64,000 bases of DNA, taken from Cytobacillus gottheilii. GTDB lineage: Bacteria; Bacillota; Bacilli; Bacillales; Cytobacillaceae. A program made the position numbers and the translations under genes. The number at the start of each line of letters is the position of its first letter. Within the stretch, counting starts at the first letter, position 1. The notes beneath the pieces are model-generated. The model ran no database searches. It saw only the letters and a program-made list of their open reading frames with translations, and was not told where the DNA came from. Positions 32,683 to 41,730 of this stretch are shown one piece after another. The stretch is from the NCBI RefSeq assembly GCF_001636345.1, contig NZ_KV440945.1, positions 4,003,854 through 4,067,853 on the forward strand. The letters run 5' to 3'.

Positions 32683-34194
32683 TTAAGCAGCATCCGTTTT
32701 TTTCTTAGCTGGATTCCACGATTTCTTTTTAAATAAAGGCACAGTCATAACAAGTACTGCGACAATCATCAAGGTTAACCCAATTGGGCGTTCAACAAAG
32801 ATTGATAAACTGCCATCTGAAATGGTCAGCGTTTGTCTTAGGGCCTGCTCCATCATGCCACCTAAGATAAACGCTAAAATAAATGGAGCTGCTGGAAATG
32901 AAAAGATTCTCATTAAGAATCCAACTATACCAAAAATCAACAGCAGGTAAAGGTCAAATGTACTGAAGCTCAACGCATATACACCGACCATACTAAACGT
33001 GATCACAAGAGAAATGAGCATTGGTCTTGGAATCGTTAACACTTTTGATATATAAGGAATGAGGGGCAGGTTTAAGATTAGCAAAAATACATTCCCTATA
33101 TACATACTGGCGATAATTCCCCAGAATACTTCTGGATTATCTTGAACAAGAAGCGGGCCAGGCTGAATGCCCAAAACTAGAAAGGCACCGAGCATTACGG
33201 CAGTTGTTCCTGAACCAGGGATTCCTAAACTTAGCAGCGGAACAAAGGCACCGCTCGTTGCAGCATTATTTGCCGCCTCTGGAGCTGCCAGTCCTTTAAC
33301 TGATCCTTTTCCAAATTCTTCAGGCTTTTTTGCAATTTTTTTCTCTGTTATATACGCAATGAAAGAGGCGATAGTGGCTCCCGCTCCCGGCAGAACACCA
33401 ATGATAAAGCCTAAAAATGACTGTCTTGTAATTGGTCCTTTAATTTCCTTTACATCTTCTTTTGTCAGTTTCAAACTGCCAATCTTTTCATTTTTTTCTT
33501 TATCTGCAGCTTCATTCCGGTTAAAGATCAGTGTGCAAACTTCTGCTAGAGCAAATAAACCTAAAGCAATGATTAAAAAGTCAATCCCTTCAAGCAGATA
33601 GGCATTCTCAAATGTGAAACGAGCTGTTCCCGTTTGCCCGTCAATTCCAATTGTAACGACTATAATTCCTAATGTGGCAGAAATAAATGCTTTTAATGTT
33701 GATCCATCCGACAAACTGGCAATGGCGGTCAAGCCCAGCAGCATTAAGGCAAAATATTCTACCGGTCCAAAAGAAACAGCAATCGAGGATAGCAATGGTG
33801 AAAATAACATCAATAACACAACACTGACTGTTCCGCCTATAAATGAGGCAATGGCGGCAATAGCGAGTGCTTTACCAGCTTTTCCTTGCTGAGCCATCGG
33901 ATATCCGTCAAATGCAGTTGCAACTGTTCCCGCAACTCCTGGTGCATTCAAAAGTATGGATGAAGATGAGCCGCCAAAAACTGCTCCATAATAGACCCCG
34001 GCCATCATCATTAGTGCTATCGCAGGATCCATGCTGTACGTAATTGGAATCATAATTGCAATAGCCGAGATCGGTCCAAGTCCTGGCATCATACCAATGA
34101 AAGTACCAACAAATACACCAATAAAAACAAACAATATCCCCTGTAAACTAAGTGCGACCTGAAAACCTGACATCAATCCTTCTATTGAGCCCAT
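32683..34194 (-). CDS. tctA: Tripartite tricarboxylate transporter, large permease TctA
   Basis: 503 residues with about 11-12 transmembrane helices. The family signature is visible twice: FIGMMPGLGPISAIAIMIP near the N terminus and GFIIGVLPGAGATIASFIAY in the middle, plus YYGAVFGGSSSSILLNAPG. TctA is the main channel subunit of this secondary transporter for citrate or related carboxylates. It is last in the tctC-tctB-tctA operon, 12 bases after tctB. Confidence 0.92.
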   Translation of the reverse strand: MGSIEGLMSGFQVALSLQGILFVFIGVFVGTFIGMMPGLGPISAIAIMIPITYSMDPAIALMMMAGVYYGAVFGGSSSSILLNAPGVAGTVATAFDGYPMAQQGKAGKALAIAAIASFIGGTVSVVLLMLFSPLLSSIAVSFGPVEYFALMLLGLTAIASLSDGSTLKAFISATLGIIVVTIGIDGQTGTARFTFENAYLLEGIDFLIIALGLFALAEVCTLIFNRNEAADKEKNEKIGSLKLTKEDVKEIKGPITRQSFLGFIIGVLPGAGATIASFIAYITEKKIAKKPEEFGKGSVKGLAAPEAANNAATSGAFVPLLSLGIPGSGTTAVMLGAFLVLGIQPGPLLVQDNPEVFWGIIASMYIGNVFLLILNLPLIPYISKVLTIPRPMLISLVITFSMVGVYALSFSTFDLYLLLIFGIVGFLMRIFSFPAAPFILAFILGGMMEQALRQTLTISDGSLSIFVERPIGLTLMIVAVLVMTVPLFKKKSWNPAKKKTDAA

Positions 34195-34206
34195 ATAGAT
34201 CCCCCC

Positions 34207-34665
34207 TTAAAACGGCAAAATTCCTGCCGGCAAATTAATCTGCAGCATATAATTGAATAACAAGTAAATGAATAATGAAAAAGACAGCGATACAATTCCA
34301 TTTACAACATGTCTTTTGTAGCCTAAATACCAGGAGCAAATAAATATAAACAATGCTGTCATTATAAAAAAGCCAATCATTTCAAATAGAAATATATAAA
34401 CAAGCATAAACGCGCATACAACAAGTAATGTTACAATATCTGCTTTAGGTATATTGCGCTTCTTTCTCTCTTCCTCTGTTTCCTTTTGCTTTGATAAAAA
34501 CAGCAGTACAGATAAGAATAGGAGCAGAAACCCTAATATTTTCGGTACAAAGTCTGCATCAATGATGGCATAAGGATATTCAGGCAGCTGATAACTCATC
34601 AAAAGGTATAAAAATGAAAAGACAATCAGCACTAATGCGATTTTACGATGAATCATTTTAAGCAT
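34207..34665 (-). CDS. tctB: Tripartite tricarboxylate transporter, small subunit TctB
   Basis: 152 residues with four transmembrane helices (about 7-25, 38-58, 78-98 and 100-140 region), the size and layout of TctB. Sequence is poorly conserved in this family, so position between tctC and tctA decides the call. ATG 34665 has AAGGAG 8 bases upstream; the GTG three codons earlier overlaps it. Confidence 0.85.
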   Translation of the reverse strand: MLKMIHRKIALVLIVFSFLYLLMSYQLPEYPYAIIDADFVPKILGFLLLFLSVLLFLSKQKETEEERKKRNIPKADIVTLLVVCAFMLVYIFLFEMIGFFIMTALFIFICSWYLGYKRHVVNGIVSLSFSLFIYLLFNYMLQINLPAGILPF

Positions 34666-34686
34666 TTTCTGCACTCCTTCCTCTAC

Positions 34687-35691
34687 TTATCTCAGTAGCT
34701 TTAATTCTTCTAATATGGCATACATTTCTTCATTTTGTTCATCTAAGAATTGTTCATATTCCTCGCCATCCATATATAATTCATTCCAGCCATATTTTTC
34801 GCGGATTTTTTTCCATTCAGGTGAATCATTTAGCTGCTTAAACTTATCTTGGTAATACTGAATCTGCTGTTCGTCCATCCCAGCCGGTCCAAAGAAACCT
34901 CGCCAATTAACGAATGTTTCATCGATCCCTTGCTCTACAGCTGTTGGGAAGTCTTCCAGCGTCTCACCTTCTAGCCTTTCAGGTGCTGTAATTCCAAGCA
35001 CTTTAATCTTTCCTGCCCTCACCTGCTCAACAGTTTCTGAAGTGCCTGCCGAATAAACATCAACGCTTCCATTTAAAAGCTGTGTTAATGCTCCTCCATC
35101 CTGGTCAGAAACATACTTTATTTTCGTCACATCTACTCCTGCCGCTCTGGCAATCTTAATAAATTGGATATGATCCATACTGCCTGGCGATGATACTCCA
35201 ACAATTGAAACACTGCTTGGATCCTTCTTCATATCATCAAAAAGATCATTTAAAGTATCCCATTTTGCATCAGCACTCACAGCAAAAGCACCATAATCCG
35301 CAATCACATTTGCAAGCGGGGTAAAATCCTCATATCCATATTTGGACTGTCCATTCAGCGGAACTAACAGAATAGGCGGTGAGGTGACAAAAATATTATG
35401 GGGATTGCCTTCTTTTCTCGTCATATAAGCCCAGCCAACTGCTCCGCCGCCGCCTGGCTTATTGATCACCGGCATGCGTTCTTTAATAATTCCTTCCTTC
35501 TCAAACGTTTGAGTCGCCAATCTTGCAGTAGTATCCCATCCGCCGCCAGCACCTGCTGCGGCAACTACTTCAATTGGGTTATTCGGACTCCAGCCATTCT
35601 CTCCATATACACCAGCAACATCTTTACCTGAACAAGCAGACAAAATAACAACAGCACAAGCGATCATATATAAACAAAAGCGCTTATTCAT
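34687..35691 (-). CDS. tctC: Tripartite tricarboxylate transporter, substrate-binding lipoprotein TctC
   Basis: 334 residues. A lipobox, VILSACSG (Cys about 20), is followed by the Bug/TctC fold with NNPIEVVAAAGAGGGWDTTAR and NKPGGGGAVGWAYM, the loops that bind a carboxylate. Anchored outside the membrane, it hands substrate to TctBA. GGAGGAGG precedes the ATG. The promoter has a cre site just downstream, implying catabolite repression, and the two-component genes upstream probably activate the operon. Confidence 0.92.
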   Translation of the reverse strand: MNKRFCLYMIACAVVILSACSGKDVAGVYGENGWSPNNPIEVVAAAGAGGGWDTTARLATQTFEKEGIIKERMPVINKPGGGGAVGWAYMTRKEGNPHNIFVTSPPILLVPLNGQSKYGYEDFTPLANVIADYGAFAVSADAKWDTLNDLFDDMKKDPSSVSIVGVSSPGSMDHIQFIKIARAAGVDVTKIKYVSDQDGGALTQLLNGSVDVYSAGTSETVEQVRAGKIKVLGITAPERLEGETLEDFPTAVEQGIDETFVNWRGFFGPAGMDEQQIQYYQDKFKQLNDSPEWKKIREKYGWNELYMDGEEYEQFLDEQNEEMYAILEELKLLR

Positions 35692-35715
35692 TTGTGACTC
35701 CTCCTCCTCATTTGC

Positions 35716-35730
35716 TTGTAAACGTTTTCT
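35716..35730 (-). promoter_or_regulatory. cre site (CcpA) in the tct leader
   Basis: TTGTAAACGTTTTCT fits the degenerate cre consensus WTGNAANCGNWNNCW at every position. It lies just after the predicted transcription start, a position for roadblock repression. Confidence 0.75.
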
Positions 35731-35737
35731 TTTTGTT

Positions 35738-35766
35738 AGTATAGAAAAAATCAGAATAGTCTGTAA
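35738..35766 (-). promoter_or_regulatory. tct operon promoter
   Basis: On the minus strand TTACAG (35761-35766) and TATACT (35738-35743) are separated by 17 bases, a reasonable SigA promoter, immediately upstream of the cre site. Confidence 0.6.
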
Positions 35767-36051
35767 CTATTAAACAAGTAAACGACATTAAAAACGTTGT
35801 ATATATTTTGTTCATTATGTTCACGGAATTTAAATATGGGGGTATTCTTTAAACATCTGTTAAGAAAGAGGTATATTTTTTAGCATTTAGATCAGTATTT
35901 TCGGGGAAAATCCTTCAGCTTGTTCAGTTTCCAAGTAAAATAGCCGATTCCCCAGCTAAAATAGGGAATTTTTGATTGAAGTATGTCTCTTATTAAAACT
36001 GAGATGATTTGTGATGAATCTGAGACTTTTTTTATTAGATTTAGGCGTGTT

Positions 36052-36249
36052 TCTATTGAATTAATCGCTTTTCCCATCAAACTTAGGCGGGTTCCTATCA
36101 AACTAATCGCTTTTCCTATCAAAATTAGGCGGGTTCCTATCAAATTAATCGCTTTTCCCATCAAACTTAGGCGGGTTCCTATCAAATTAATCGTTTTTCC
36201 TATCAAATCCAAACCGATTCCTATCAAACTAATCGTTTTTCCTATCAAA
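36052..36249. repeat. Ten-copy, exactly 21-bp-periodic array of CCTATCAAA
   Basis: The core CC(T/C)ATCAAA begins at 36073, 36094, 36115, 36136, 36157, 36178, 36199, 36220 and 36241, always 21 bases apart, with a degenerate first copy at 36052. Two unit types alternate (GCGGGTT before the core, or CGCTTTT/CGTTTTT), giving a 42-bp dimer. Because 21 is a multiple of three, frames stay open on both strands and encode seven-residue repeats; no ribosome site supports translation. It occupies much of the 640-base gap between the tct promoter and the response regulator gene; the rest holds nothing recognisable. Confidence 0.85.
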
Positions 36250-36330
36250 CAAAACTTGATCTGCTAAACACGTCTTTTCGCATTCTCATTCAGCAAAAAA
36301 GAGACCGCAAAAGTCAGCAGCCCCATTCCT

Positions 36331-37002
36331 CTACCCCATATAATATTTCCGTTCCGGTCTTCCGACAATTCCGTATTCAAGTTCTGCGCTTGCTTCTCCA
36401 GTTGATACAAGATATTCAAGGTACCGTCTGGCTGTTGTTCTTGATGCCCCCATTTGACTGCCTATTTCTACAGCATTCATGCCGGCCTTTTTTTCTTGAA
36501 GGATCTCTTTTACTTTAGACAATGTTAAAGGGTCAATTCCTTTAGGAAACTTATGATCCATTGTTGTTTGTCCAGTTCTTCTAAAAAAGTGATCAATCAG
36601 GTCTTGGTCCAGCTCATTCTTTTGATTTAGTAAGCTCTTTTTTTTCTGATATTCCTTTATTGCCGTATTAAAACGTTCAAAGCTTACAGGTTTAATAATG
36701 TAATCTATCACACCGTTGCGCAATGATTGTTCAACCTGTTCTTTTTCATTTGAAGCAGAGATCATAATAACGTCAACATGCGGATACTTTTTTCGAATCT
36801 CAGGCAGAAGAGTGCTTCCAAGGCGGTCTGGCATATAAATATCCATGATTAGCAGATCTACACTTCTTTCTTCCAGCAGTTCTAGTGTTGCTTTTGCATT
36901 TAGTGCTTTCCCTGTTACTTCTGCTCCAGCAATTTTTTCTATAAATTCTTCATGAATACGGGCAACCCGATAATCATCCTCAGCAATAACAACCTTAATC
37001 AT
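36331..37002 (-). CDS. citT: CitT/DctR-type response regulator
   Basis: 223 residues: a receiver domain (about 1-120; EDD at the N terminus, phosphoacceptor in LLIMDIYMP, Lys in YIIKPVSF) and a C-terminal helix-turn-helix of the CitB/DcuR class (GSQMGASRTTARRYLEYL). The partner kinase gene overlaps its start by four bases (ATGA). Together they resemble the citrate/C4-dicarboxylate systems of Bacillus. The adjacent tct operon is the likely target. Confidence 0.88.
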   Translation of the reverse strand: MIKVVIAEDDYRVARIHEEFIEKIAGAEVTGKALNAKATLELLEERSVDLLIMDIYMPDRLGSTLLPEIRKKYPHVDVIMISASNEKEQVEQSLRNGVIDYIIKPVSFERFNTAIKEYQKKKSLLNQKNELDQDLIDHFFRRTGQTTMDHKFPKGIDPLTLSKVKEILQEKKAGMNAVEIGSQMGASRTTARRYLEYLVSTGEASAELEYGIVGRPERKYYMG

Positions 37003-38585
37003 TCTTTGACCTCCTTTGGAAGAAATACTGTAAAAACAGAACCTCCATCATCCTTTTGATACACTTCAAGATGTCCAGATAATTGGTGTATAGTTTGCGA
37101 AACAAGACTTAGTCCATAGCCTCTGCCTTGCTCTGCTTTCGTTGAAAAACCTTTCTCAAAGATTTTCTCCAAGTCGCTATCTGAAATGCCATCGCCATTG
37201 TCACTTACCTCAAATACAATATCTTTACCGATATCAGTTGTAAAAAAGCTCACATTCCGCTCACACTTCCCTTCTGTCGCTTCAAATGCATTGTCAATGA
37301 TATTCCCGATCATCGTAATCAAATGAGAAATTGTAATATGAGCAGGCAATGATTCTGTTCTTGAGTCGGCATCAATCGTAAAATTGATCTTTTTCTCAGA
37401 AGCTTTAGCCATTTTGCCGAGCAGGATTGCCTGCAGATTACTATCTGCCAATTGTTCAAACACAATTTTTTGCATATGTTCATGATTCCCTGATTCGATC
37501 TGGATCATCTTTACTGCCTCATCATATTTGCCCAGCTGCATGAGACCCGATAAAACATAGAGCTTGTTTGTAAATTCATGAGTTTGAGCTCTCAATTCCT
37601 CGGAGTACTGCTTTACCTCCGATAAGGTATTAACCATTTCATCAATTTCCGTTTTATCTCTAAAGCTTGCAACAACACCTGCTACTTGACCGTTTTTGAT
37701 GATAGGGGTGCGATTCACAATCACTCTTCTCTCACCTAACATGACATCGAGATTTTTTTCTGCTTCACCAGTTTCTAGGACTCTATAAATATCTGTATCT
37801 GGAATAACGCTTTCAATTTTTTTATTTAAACCATCTTTTTCAATATTGAGTATATTTCGGGCAGCAGGATTCAGCATTGTGATCAGCCCGTTTTCATCAA
37901 TGGCGATAATTCCTTCTTTGACAGAGGATAAAATTGCATTTCTTTCGTGATATAGTGAGGCGATCTCATACGGCTCTAACCCTAGGATATCTTTACGTAT
38001 ATTCTTGGCTAATAAAACGCCACAGCTGATGCCGAATAATATAGCACCTGCACTTACAATGGTTTTCATATTATTGAAAGCGGCTTCTTTTAAATCATCG
38101 ACTAAAAAACCAACAGAAACTACACCCATAATGTCGCCATTCAAATCAAAAATGGGTGATTTGCCTCGTAAAGATGGTCCTAAAGAGCCCGTTGCTTCAG
38201 ATATATAGGATTCCCCATGAAGGATAGCGCGATCATTATCTTCGCCTATCATTTTTTTGCCGATTTTCTTCTCATCTGGATGTGCGTATCTGATACTGTC
38301 TGTATTCCCAATCACAATAAATTCAGCGCCGACATCTTTCCTTACTTTTTCAATAAGCGGCTGAATCACTGCTGAAGGATCATCCTCTTTAAAAGCATCC
38401 CTTAATGACGGCATTAATGAAACCGTATTGGCAACCTGTAGTGCTAGGGTCCCCATATTGTTCTGAGTCTGCTCATATTCCATCTTTGCGAATAATCCTG
38501 TAAGCACCAATATAATCGTCATAATGATTGCCACAATAAGAACGATGATCTTTGTTTGCAATGATACCCCTTTTCTCTTTTTCAT
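36999..38585 (-). CDS. citS: CitS/DcuS-type sensor histidine kinase
   Basis: 528 residues. It has two transmembrane helices (about 12-35 and 165-190) flanking an extracellular PAS-like CitA/DcuS sensor with the ligand-type SIRYAHPD and GSLGPSLRGKSPIF blocks. A cytoplasmic PAS domain (about 215-320) follows, then a SpoOB-type histidine region (QTHEFTNKLYVLSGL) and an ATPase domain (NIIDNAFEA, DNGDGI, GRGYGLSLV). It should sense an extracellular carboxylate. ATG 38585 has GGGAG 9 bases upstream; the longer frame is rejected. Confidence 0.88.
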   Translation of the reverse strand: MKKRKGVSLQTKIIVLIVAIIMTIILVLTGLFAKMEYEQTQNNMGTLALQVANTVSLMPSLRDAFKEDDPSAVIQPLIEKVRKDVGAEFIVIGNTDSIRYAHPDEKKIGKKMIGEDNDRAILHGESYISEATGSLGPSLRGKSPIFDLNGDIMGVVSVGFLVDDLKEAAFNNMKTIVSAGAILFGISCGVLLAKNIRKDILGLEPYEIASLYHERNAILSSVKEGIIAIDENGLITMLNPAARNILNIEKDGLNKKIESVIPDTDIYRVLETGEAEKNLDVMLGERRVIVNRTPIIKNGQVAGVVASFRDKTEIDEMVNTLSEVKQYSEELRAQTHEFTNKLYVLSGLMQLGKYDEAVKMIQIESGNHEHMQKIVFEQLADSNLQAILLGKMAKASEKKINFTIDADSRTESLPAHITISHLITMIGNIIDNAFEATEGKCERNVSFFTTDIGKDIVFEVSDNGDGISDSDLEKIFEKGFSTKAEQGRGYGLSLVSQTIHQLSGHLEVYQKDDGGSVFTVFLPKEVKE

Positions 38586-38686
38586 TTGCAGCTGCTCCCT
38601 GTTTATTCCTTTTCTATAACTATATACAAATTTATGGATAGTGTCATTTACTTGTCTTAATTTTTTGGATAGCTTCCCAAAAGCTA

Positions 38687-38712
38687 AACGCCCCTCAAGT
38701 AAGAGGAGCGTT
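38687..38712 (-). terminator. Probable terminator after aspartate kinase
   Basis: Minus-strand stem AACGCTCCTC/GAGGGGCGTT followed by a weak T tract. Confidence 0.55.
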
Positions 38713-38726
38713 GATACAATCACGCG

Positions 38727-40088
38727 CTATACAGGAACAGGAGCAAAAAACTCTCTATAAAGTGCCTCAACTGCTCTTTTTTCATCTATTTCTTTAACTC
38801 CAAACATCATGCTTACCTCTGAAGAGCCTTGATTAATCATTTCGATGTTTACCCTTGCTTCGGCAAGAGCTTTAGATGCTCGTGACATGGTCCCAACATT
38901 GTGTCTCATTCCTTCACCAACAACCATGATTAAGGATAAATGGTGCTGTATGACTACCTCGTCTGCTGTTAATTCTATCTTTATGCGTTCAATAATTTTA
39001 GATTCTGCTGAAGGTGTTAATTGGTCCTCACGTAAAATGATGGAGATATCATCAATGCCTGATGGCGAATGTTCATAGCTTAATCCAAACTCTTCTAATA
39101 TAGTAAGCAACTTGCGACCAAATCCAATTTCGCGATTCATTAAATATTTGCTCACATATATGCTGCAAAAGCCATGATCACTGGCTATGCCCACAACTGG
39201 ACCGATTTCCTCTTCGCGTCTGCTGACAATTTTTGTACCTGGGGCAGAAGAATTATTTGTATTTCGAATATGAACTGGAATCTTTTCTGAGAAAGCTGGT
39301 ATTAAAGCCTCATCATGCAATACTGTGAAGCCTCCATAAGAAAGTTCCCTCATTTCCCGATAGGTAAGTTCTCGAATCTCCTTTGGATTCGACACAATTG
39401 CAGGATTTACAGAATAGACTGCATTGACGTCTGTAAAGTTTTCATAAACGTCTGCCTGTACTGCTTTTGCAAGGATAGCACCTGTGACATCTGAACCGCT
39501 CCGGGAGAAGGTCATGATTTCACCCTCTTCGCTATAGCCAAAAAACCCTGGAAACACCGTAATCCCGCTCTTTTCTTTTATATTTGATAGTCTTTCATAG
39601 GATACAGGCAATACCTGGGCATTCCCAGGTTCTCTTGATACAATAAGTCCAGCTTCTTTCGGATTAACATATGCAGCCTGCAACCCTTGTGCTTGAAAAA
39701 AGTGGGCAACCAGCTGCGCCATATAGTCTTCTCCACAGGCTTTCATGCGGTCGTAGAAGCTGAATTTATCTTTATAGCCAGCCATTAACCGTTCGGCAAA
39801 ATCCTCTTTTATACTTTCTAAAATCGACATGGGCAGTTCAAGTTCGATACAAATCGTTTCATAGCGGCAGAAAATCGCCTTTATGATCTCCGAACAATTT
39901 TCTCCTCGAAAATGTTTTTCTGCACATTGTATTAATAGATCTGTAACCTTCTGATCTTCATTGCTGCGTTTTCCAGGTGCCGAAACAACAACGATTTTCC
40001 GAGTCGGATCCTCACAAACAATTTGAAATACCTTTTTTATTTGCTCACCTGCAGCTAAAGAGGACCCACCGAACTTGATGACCTTCAT
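38727..40088 (-). CDS. yclM: Aspartate kinase (class III, YclM type)
   Basis: 453 residues, monofunctional. The ATP-site signature is KFGGSSLA (about 4-11), the substrate loop is SRSGSDVTGAILA (about 230-242), and two C-terminal ACT domains (about 300-450; MVVGEGMRHNVGTMSRASKAL) bind feedback amino acids. It phosphorylates aspartate, the first step to lysine, threonine and methionine. ATG 40088 is preceded by GAGAGGTG at 5 bases, so eight extra upstream codons are excluded. The length fits the single-chain, threonine-sensitive type. Single gene. Confidence 0.9.
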   Translation of the reverse strand: MKVIKFGGSSLAAGEQIKKVFQIVCEDPTRKIVVVSAPGKRSNEDQKVTDLLIQCAEKHFRGENCSEIIKAIFCRYETICIELELPMSILESIKEDFAERLMAGYKDKFSFYDRMKACGEDYMAQLVAHFFQAQGLQAAYVNPKEAGLIVSREPGNAQVLPVSYERLSNIKEKSGITVFPGFFGYSEEGEIMTFSRSGSDVTGAILAKAVQADVYENFTDVNAVYSVNPAIVSNPKEIRELTYREMRELSYGGFTVLHDEALIPAFSEKIPVHIRNTNNSSAPGTKIVSRREEEIGPVVGIASDHGFCSIYVSKYLMNREIGFGRKLLTILEEFGLSYEHSPSGIDDISIILREDQLTPSAESKIIERIKIELTADEVVIQHHLSLIMVVGEGMRHNVGTMSRASKALAEARVNIEMINQGSSEVSMMFGVKEIDEKRAVEALYREFFAPVPV

Positions 40089-40283
40089 AAAACACCTCTC
40101 CCAATCCTTCAAAAATTTAATCTTAATTTTACAGTACCTAATAAAATAATCAAGGGTTTTTTCTATCCACAGAGTACAAATGTTTATACTGAGAGAACAA
40201 AAGGTTTTACTAAAATAATTTTCTCAAAAGGAATATGAAACACTTTTCTAGAAAGTATTAATAATAAAAAATATAATTATGAT

Positions 40284-40308
40284 GTTTAAAACAAAATGAA
40301 TTGGGTAT
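40284..40308 (+). promoter_or_regulatory. SigB promoter of rsbY
   Basis: GTTTAA (40284-40289), a 13-base spacer and GGGTAT (40303-40308) match the Bacillus SigB consensus perfectly, 48 bases upstream of the rsbY start. Confidence 0.9.
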
Positions 40309-40355
40309 AGAAAAAGGATATTTATTATGTTTATACAACCGAAGGGAAGTTAACG

Positions 40356-41498
40356 ATGAGAATACTAGTGGTTGATGACAATGAGGCAAATTTATATGTC
40401 ATCCAAAATATCTTAAAACGCGCAGGGTATCTTGATCTTTTAACATTTACTTCAGCAGATGCAATGTTCCATTATTTTCAAGAAAGCTCACATGTAATTG
40501 GCGAAAGCTTGGCTGATGTTATTTTAATGGATATTATGATGCCTGAAATGGATGGAATTGAAGCATGCAGGCTGATTCAGGGGTCCGAAACATTAAAGGA
40601 TATACCAGTTATCTTTGTAACCGCTCTCGAAGATTCCAATAAAGTGGCTGAAGCGTTAGATGCTGGTGGGATGGACTATGTGATGAAGCCAATTAATAAA
40701 GTTGAACTTCTTGCCAGAATACGCGTTGCTCTTCGCTTAAAAGAAGAAAAGGATTGGCACAAGGATCAGGAGGAAAAAATTAAAACAGAATTAGATTTGG
40801 CCACACAAGTACAGATGAGTGTGCTCAGTGAAACGCTGGATCTCGACCACCTTCTTATTAAAGCTTCTTATTTGCCTGCCAATAAGCTAGCAGGTGATCT
40901 ATATTACTGGCGAAAAATCGAAGAGAATCGTTATGCCATCATCCAGCTTGATATGATGGGGCATGGAATATCTGCTTCTCTTGTTTGTATGTTTATCTCT
41001 TCTGTACTGCGTGATTTAATGAGAACAGATCCTGATCCGGATTATGTTATGCAGGAGTTAAACAAGTGGATGAATGGACTCAATAAACATAATGGGCAAA
41101 TACCCTATTACTTTACAGCAATATATCTTGTCCTTGATACAGAGGAAAAAACGGTTGAATATGTAAATGCGGGTCACCCTCCCGGCATTGCTCTTATCGA
41201 CGAAAAGGAAGTAATAGAGCTTCCTAACAACACATATGCAATAGGCTTTTTTGAAGACATCCAAATTAAGAAATCTACCTTTACTTATACAGAATCAATG
41301 CAATTGCTGCTTGTAACCGATGGAATTGTTGAGACAATAGAGGATTCCGGTGTCTTACCTTGTGAATACTTAAAAGAAACATCCTCATTCCGATGGAACT
41401 CTGCAGCTAAAATTGAACCGATTAACATGATTCTTTCAAAAGAACAGCAATCATTAGCAGATGATGATATGTGTGCCGTTTTAATTCAAGCTAACTAA
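40356..41498 (+). CDS. rsbY: RsbY-type response-regulator PP2C phosphatase
   Basis: 380 residues: a receiver domain (about 1-125; DDNEAN, phosphoacceptor in VILMDIMMPEMDG, Lys in YVMKPINK), a coiled linker (about 130-150) and a SpoIIE/RsbU-type PP2C phosphatase domain (about 165-378; AGDLYYW, MMGHGISASLV, AGHPPG, DDDMCAVLI). In the B. cereus group RsbY, activated by the RsbK kinase, dephosphorylates the anti-anti-sigma factor RsbV and frees SigB. Here rsbM and rsbK lie just downstream on the opposite strand. Its perfect SigB promoter implies positive feedback. Confidence 0.93.
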   Translation: MRILVVDDNEANLYVIQNILKRAGYLDLLTFTSADAMFHYFQESSHVIGESLADVILMDIMMPEMDGIEACRLIQGSETLKDIPVIFVTALEDSNKVAEALDAGGMDYVMKPINKVELLARIRVALRLKEEKDWHKDQEEKIKTELDLATQVQMSVLSETLDLDHLLIKASYLPANKLAGDLYYWRKIEENRYAIIQLDMMGHGISASLVCMFISSVLRDLMRTDPDPDYVMQELNKWMNGLNKHNGQIPYYFTAIYLVLDTEEKTVEYVNAGHPPGIALIDEKEVIELPNNTYAIGFFEDIQIKKSTFTYTESMQLLLVTDGIVETIEDSGVLPCEYLKETSSFRWNSAAKIEPINMILSKEQQSLADDDMCAVLIQAN

Positions 41499-41644
41499 GA
41501 TACGTGTTTTTAGCACAATGCATTTAATCGTACTATAATTATAAAGAGTATGCTTTCTTGAATGCATCACTTATTGTGTCCAGGTTCAGACAGAATACGA
41601 GAGATTAAAATTACTACATACATAAATCCGTCACCATAAAAATA

Positions 41645-41697
41645 AAAATCCGTATGAGTCAAATTCTAATAGACGAATTTACTCGTACGGATTTTTT
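41645..41697. terminator. Bidirectional terminator between rsbY and rsbM
   Basis: A long, nearly perfect stem AAATCCGTA-GAGT.../...ACTCGTACGGATTT, with T runs on both strands. Confidence 0.9.
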
Positions 41698-41730
41698 ATA
41701 TCTACTAATTTAGCTGACTATTGTTTAACA

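Noticed and set aside
36052..36249. CRISPR array
   Set aside because: Unit is only 21 bp including the variable part, spacers are near identical in two alternating types, and there are no cas genes.
35892..36267. Open frames on both strands encoding seven-residue repeats
   Set aside because: They are a by-product of the 21-bp repeat period; no ribosome sites, and both strands are open over the same bases.
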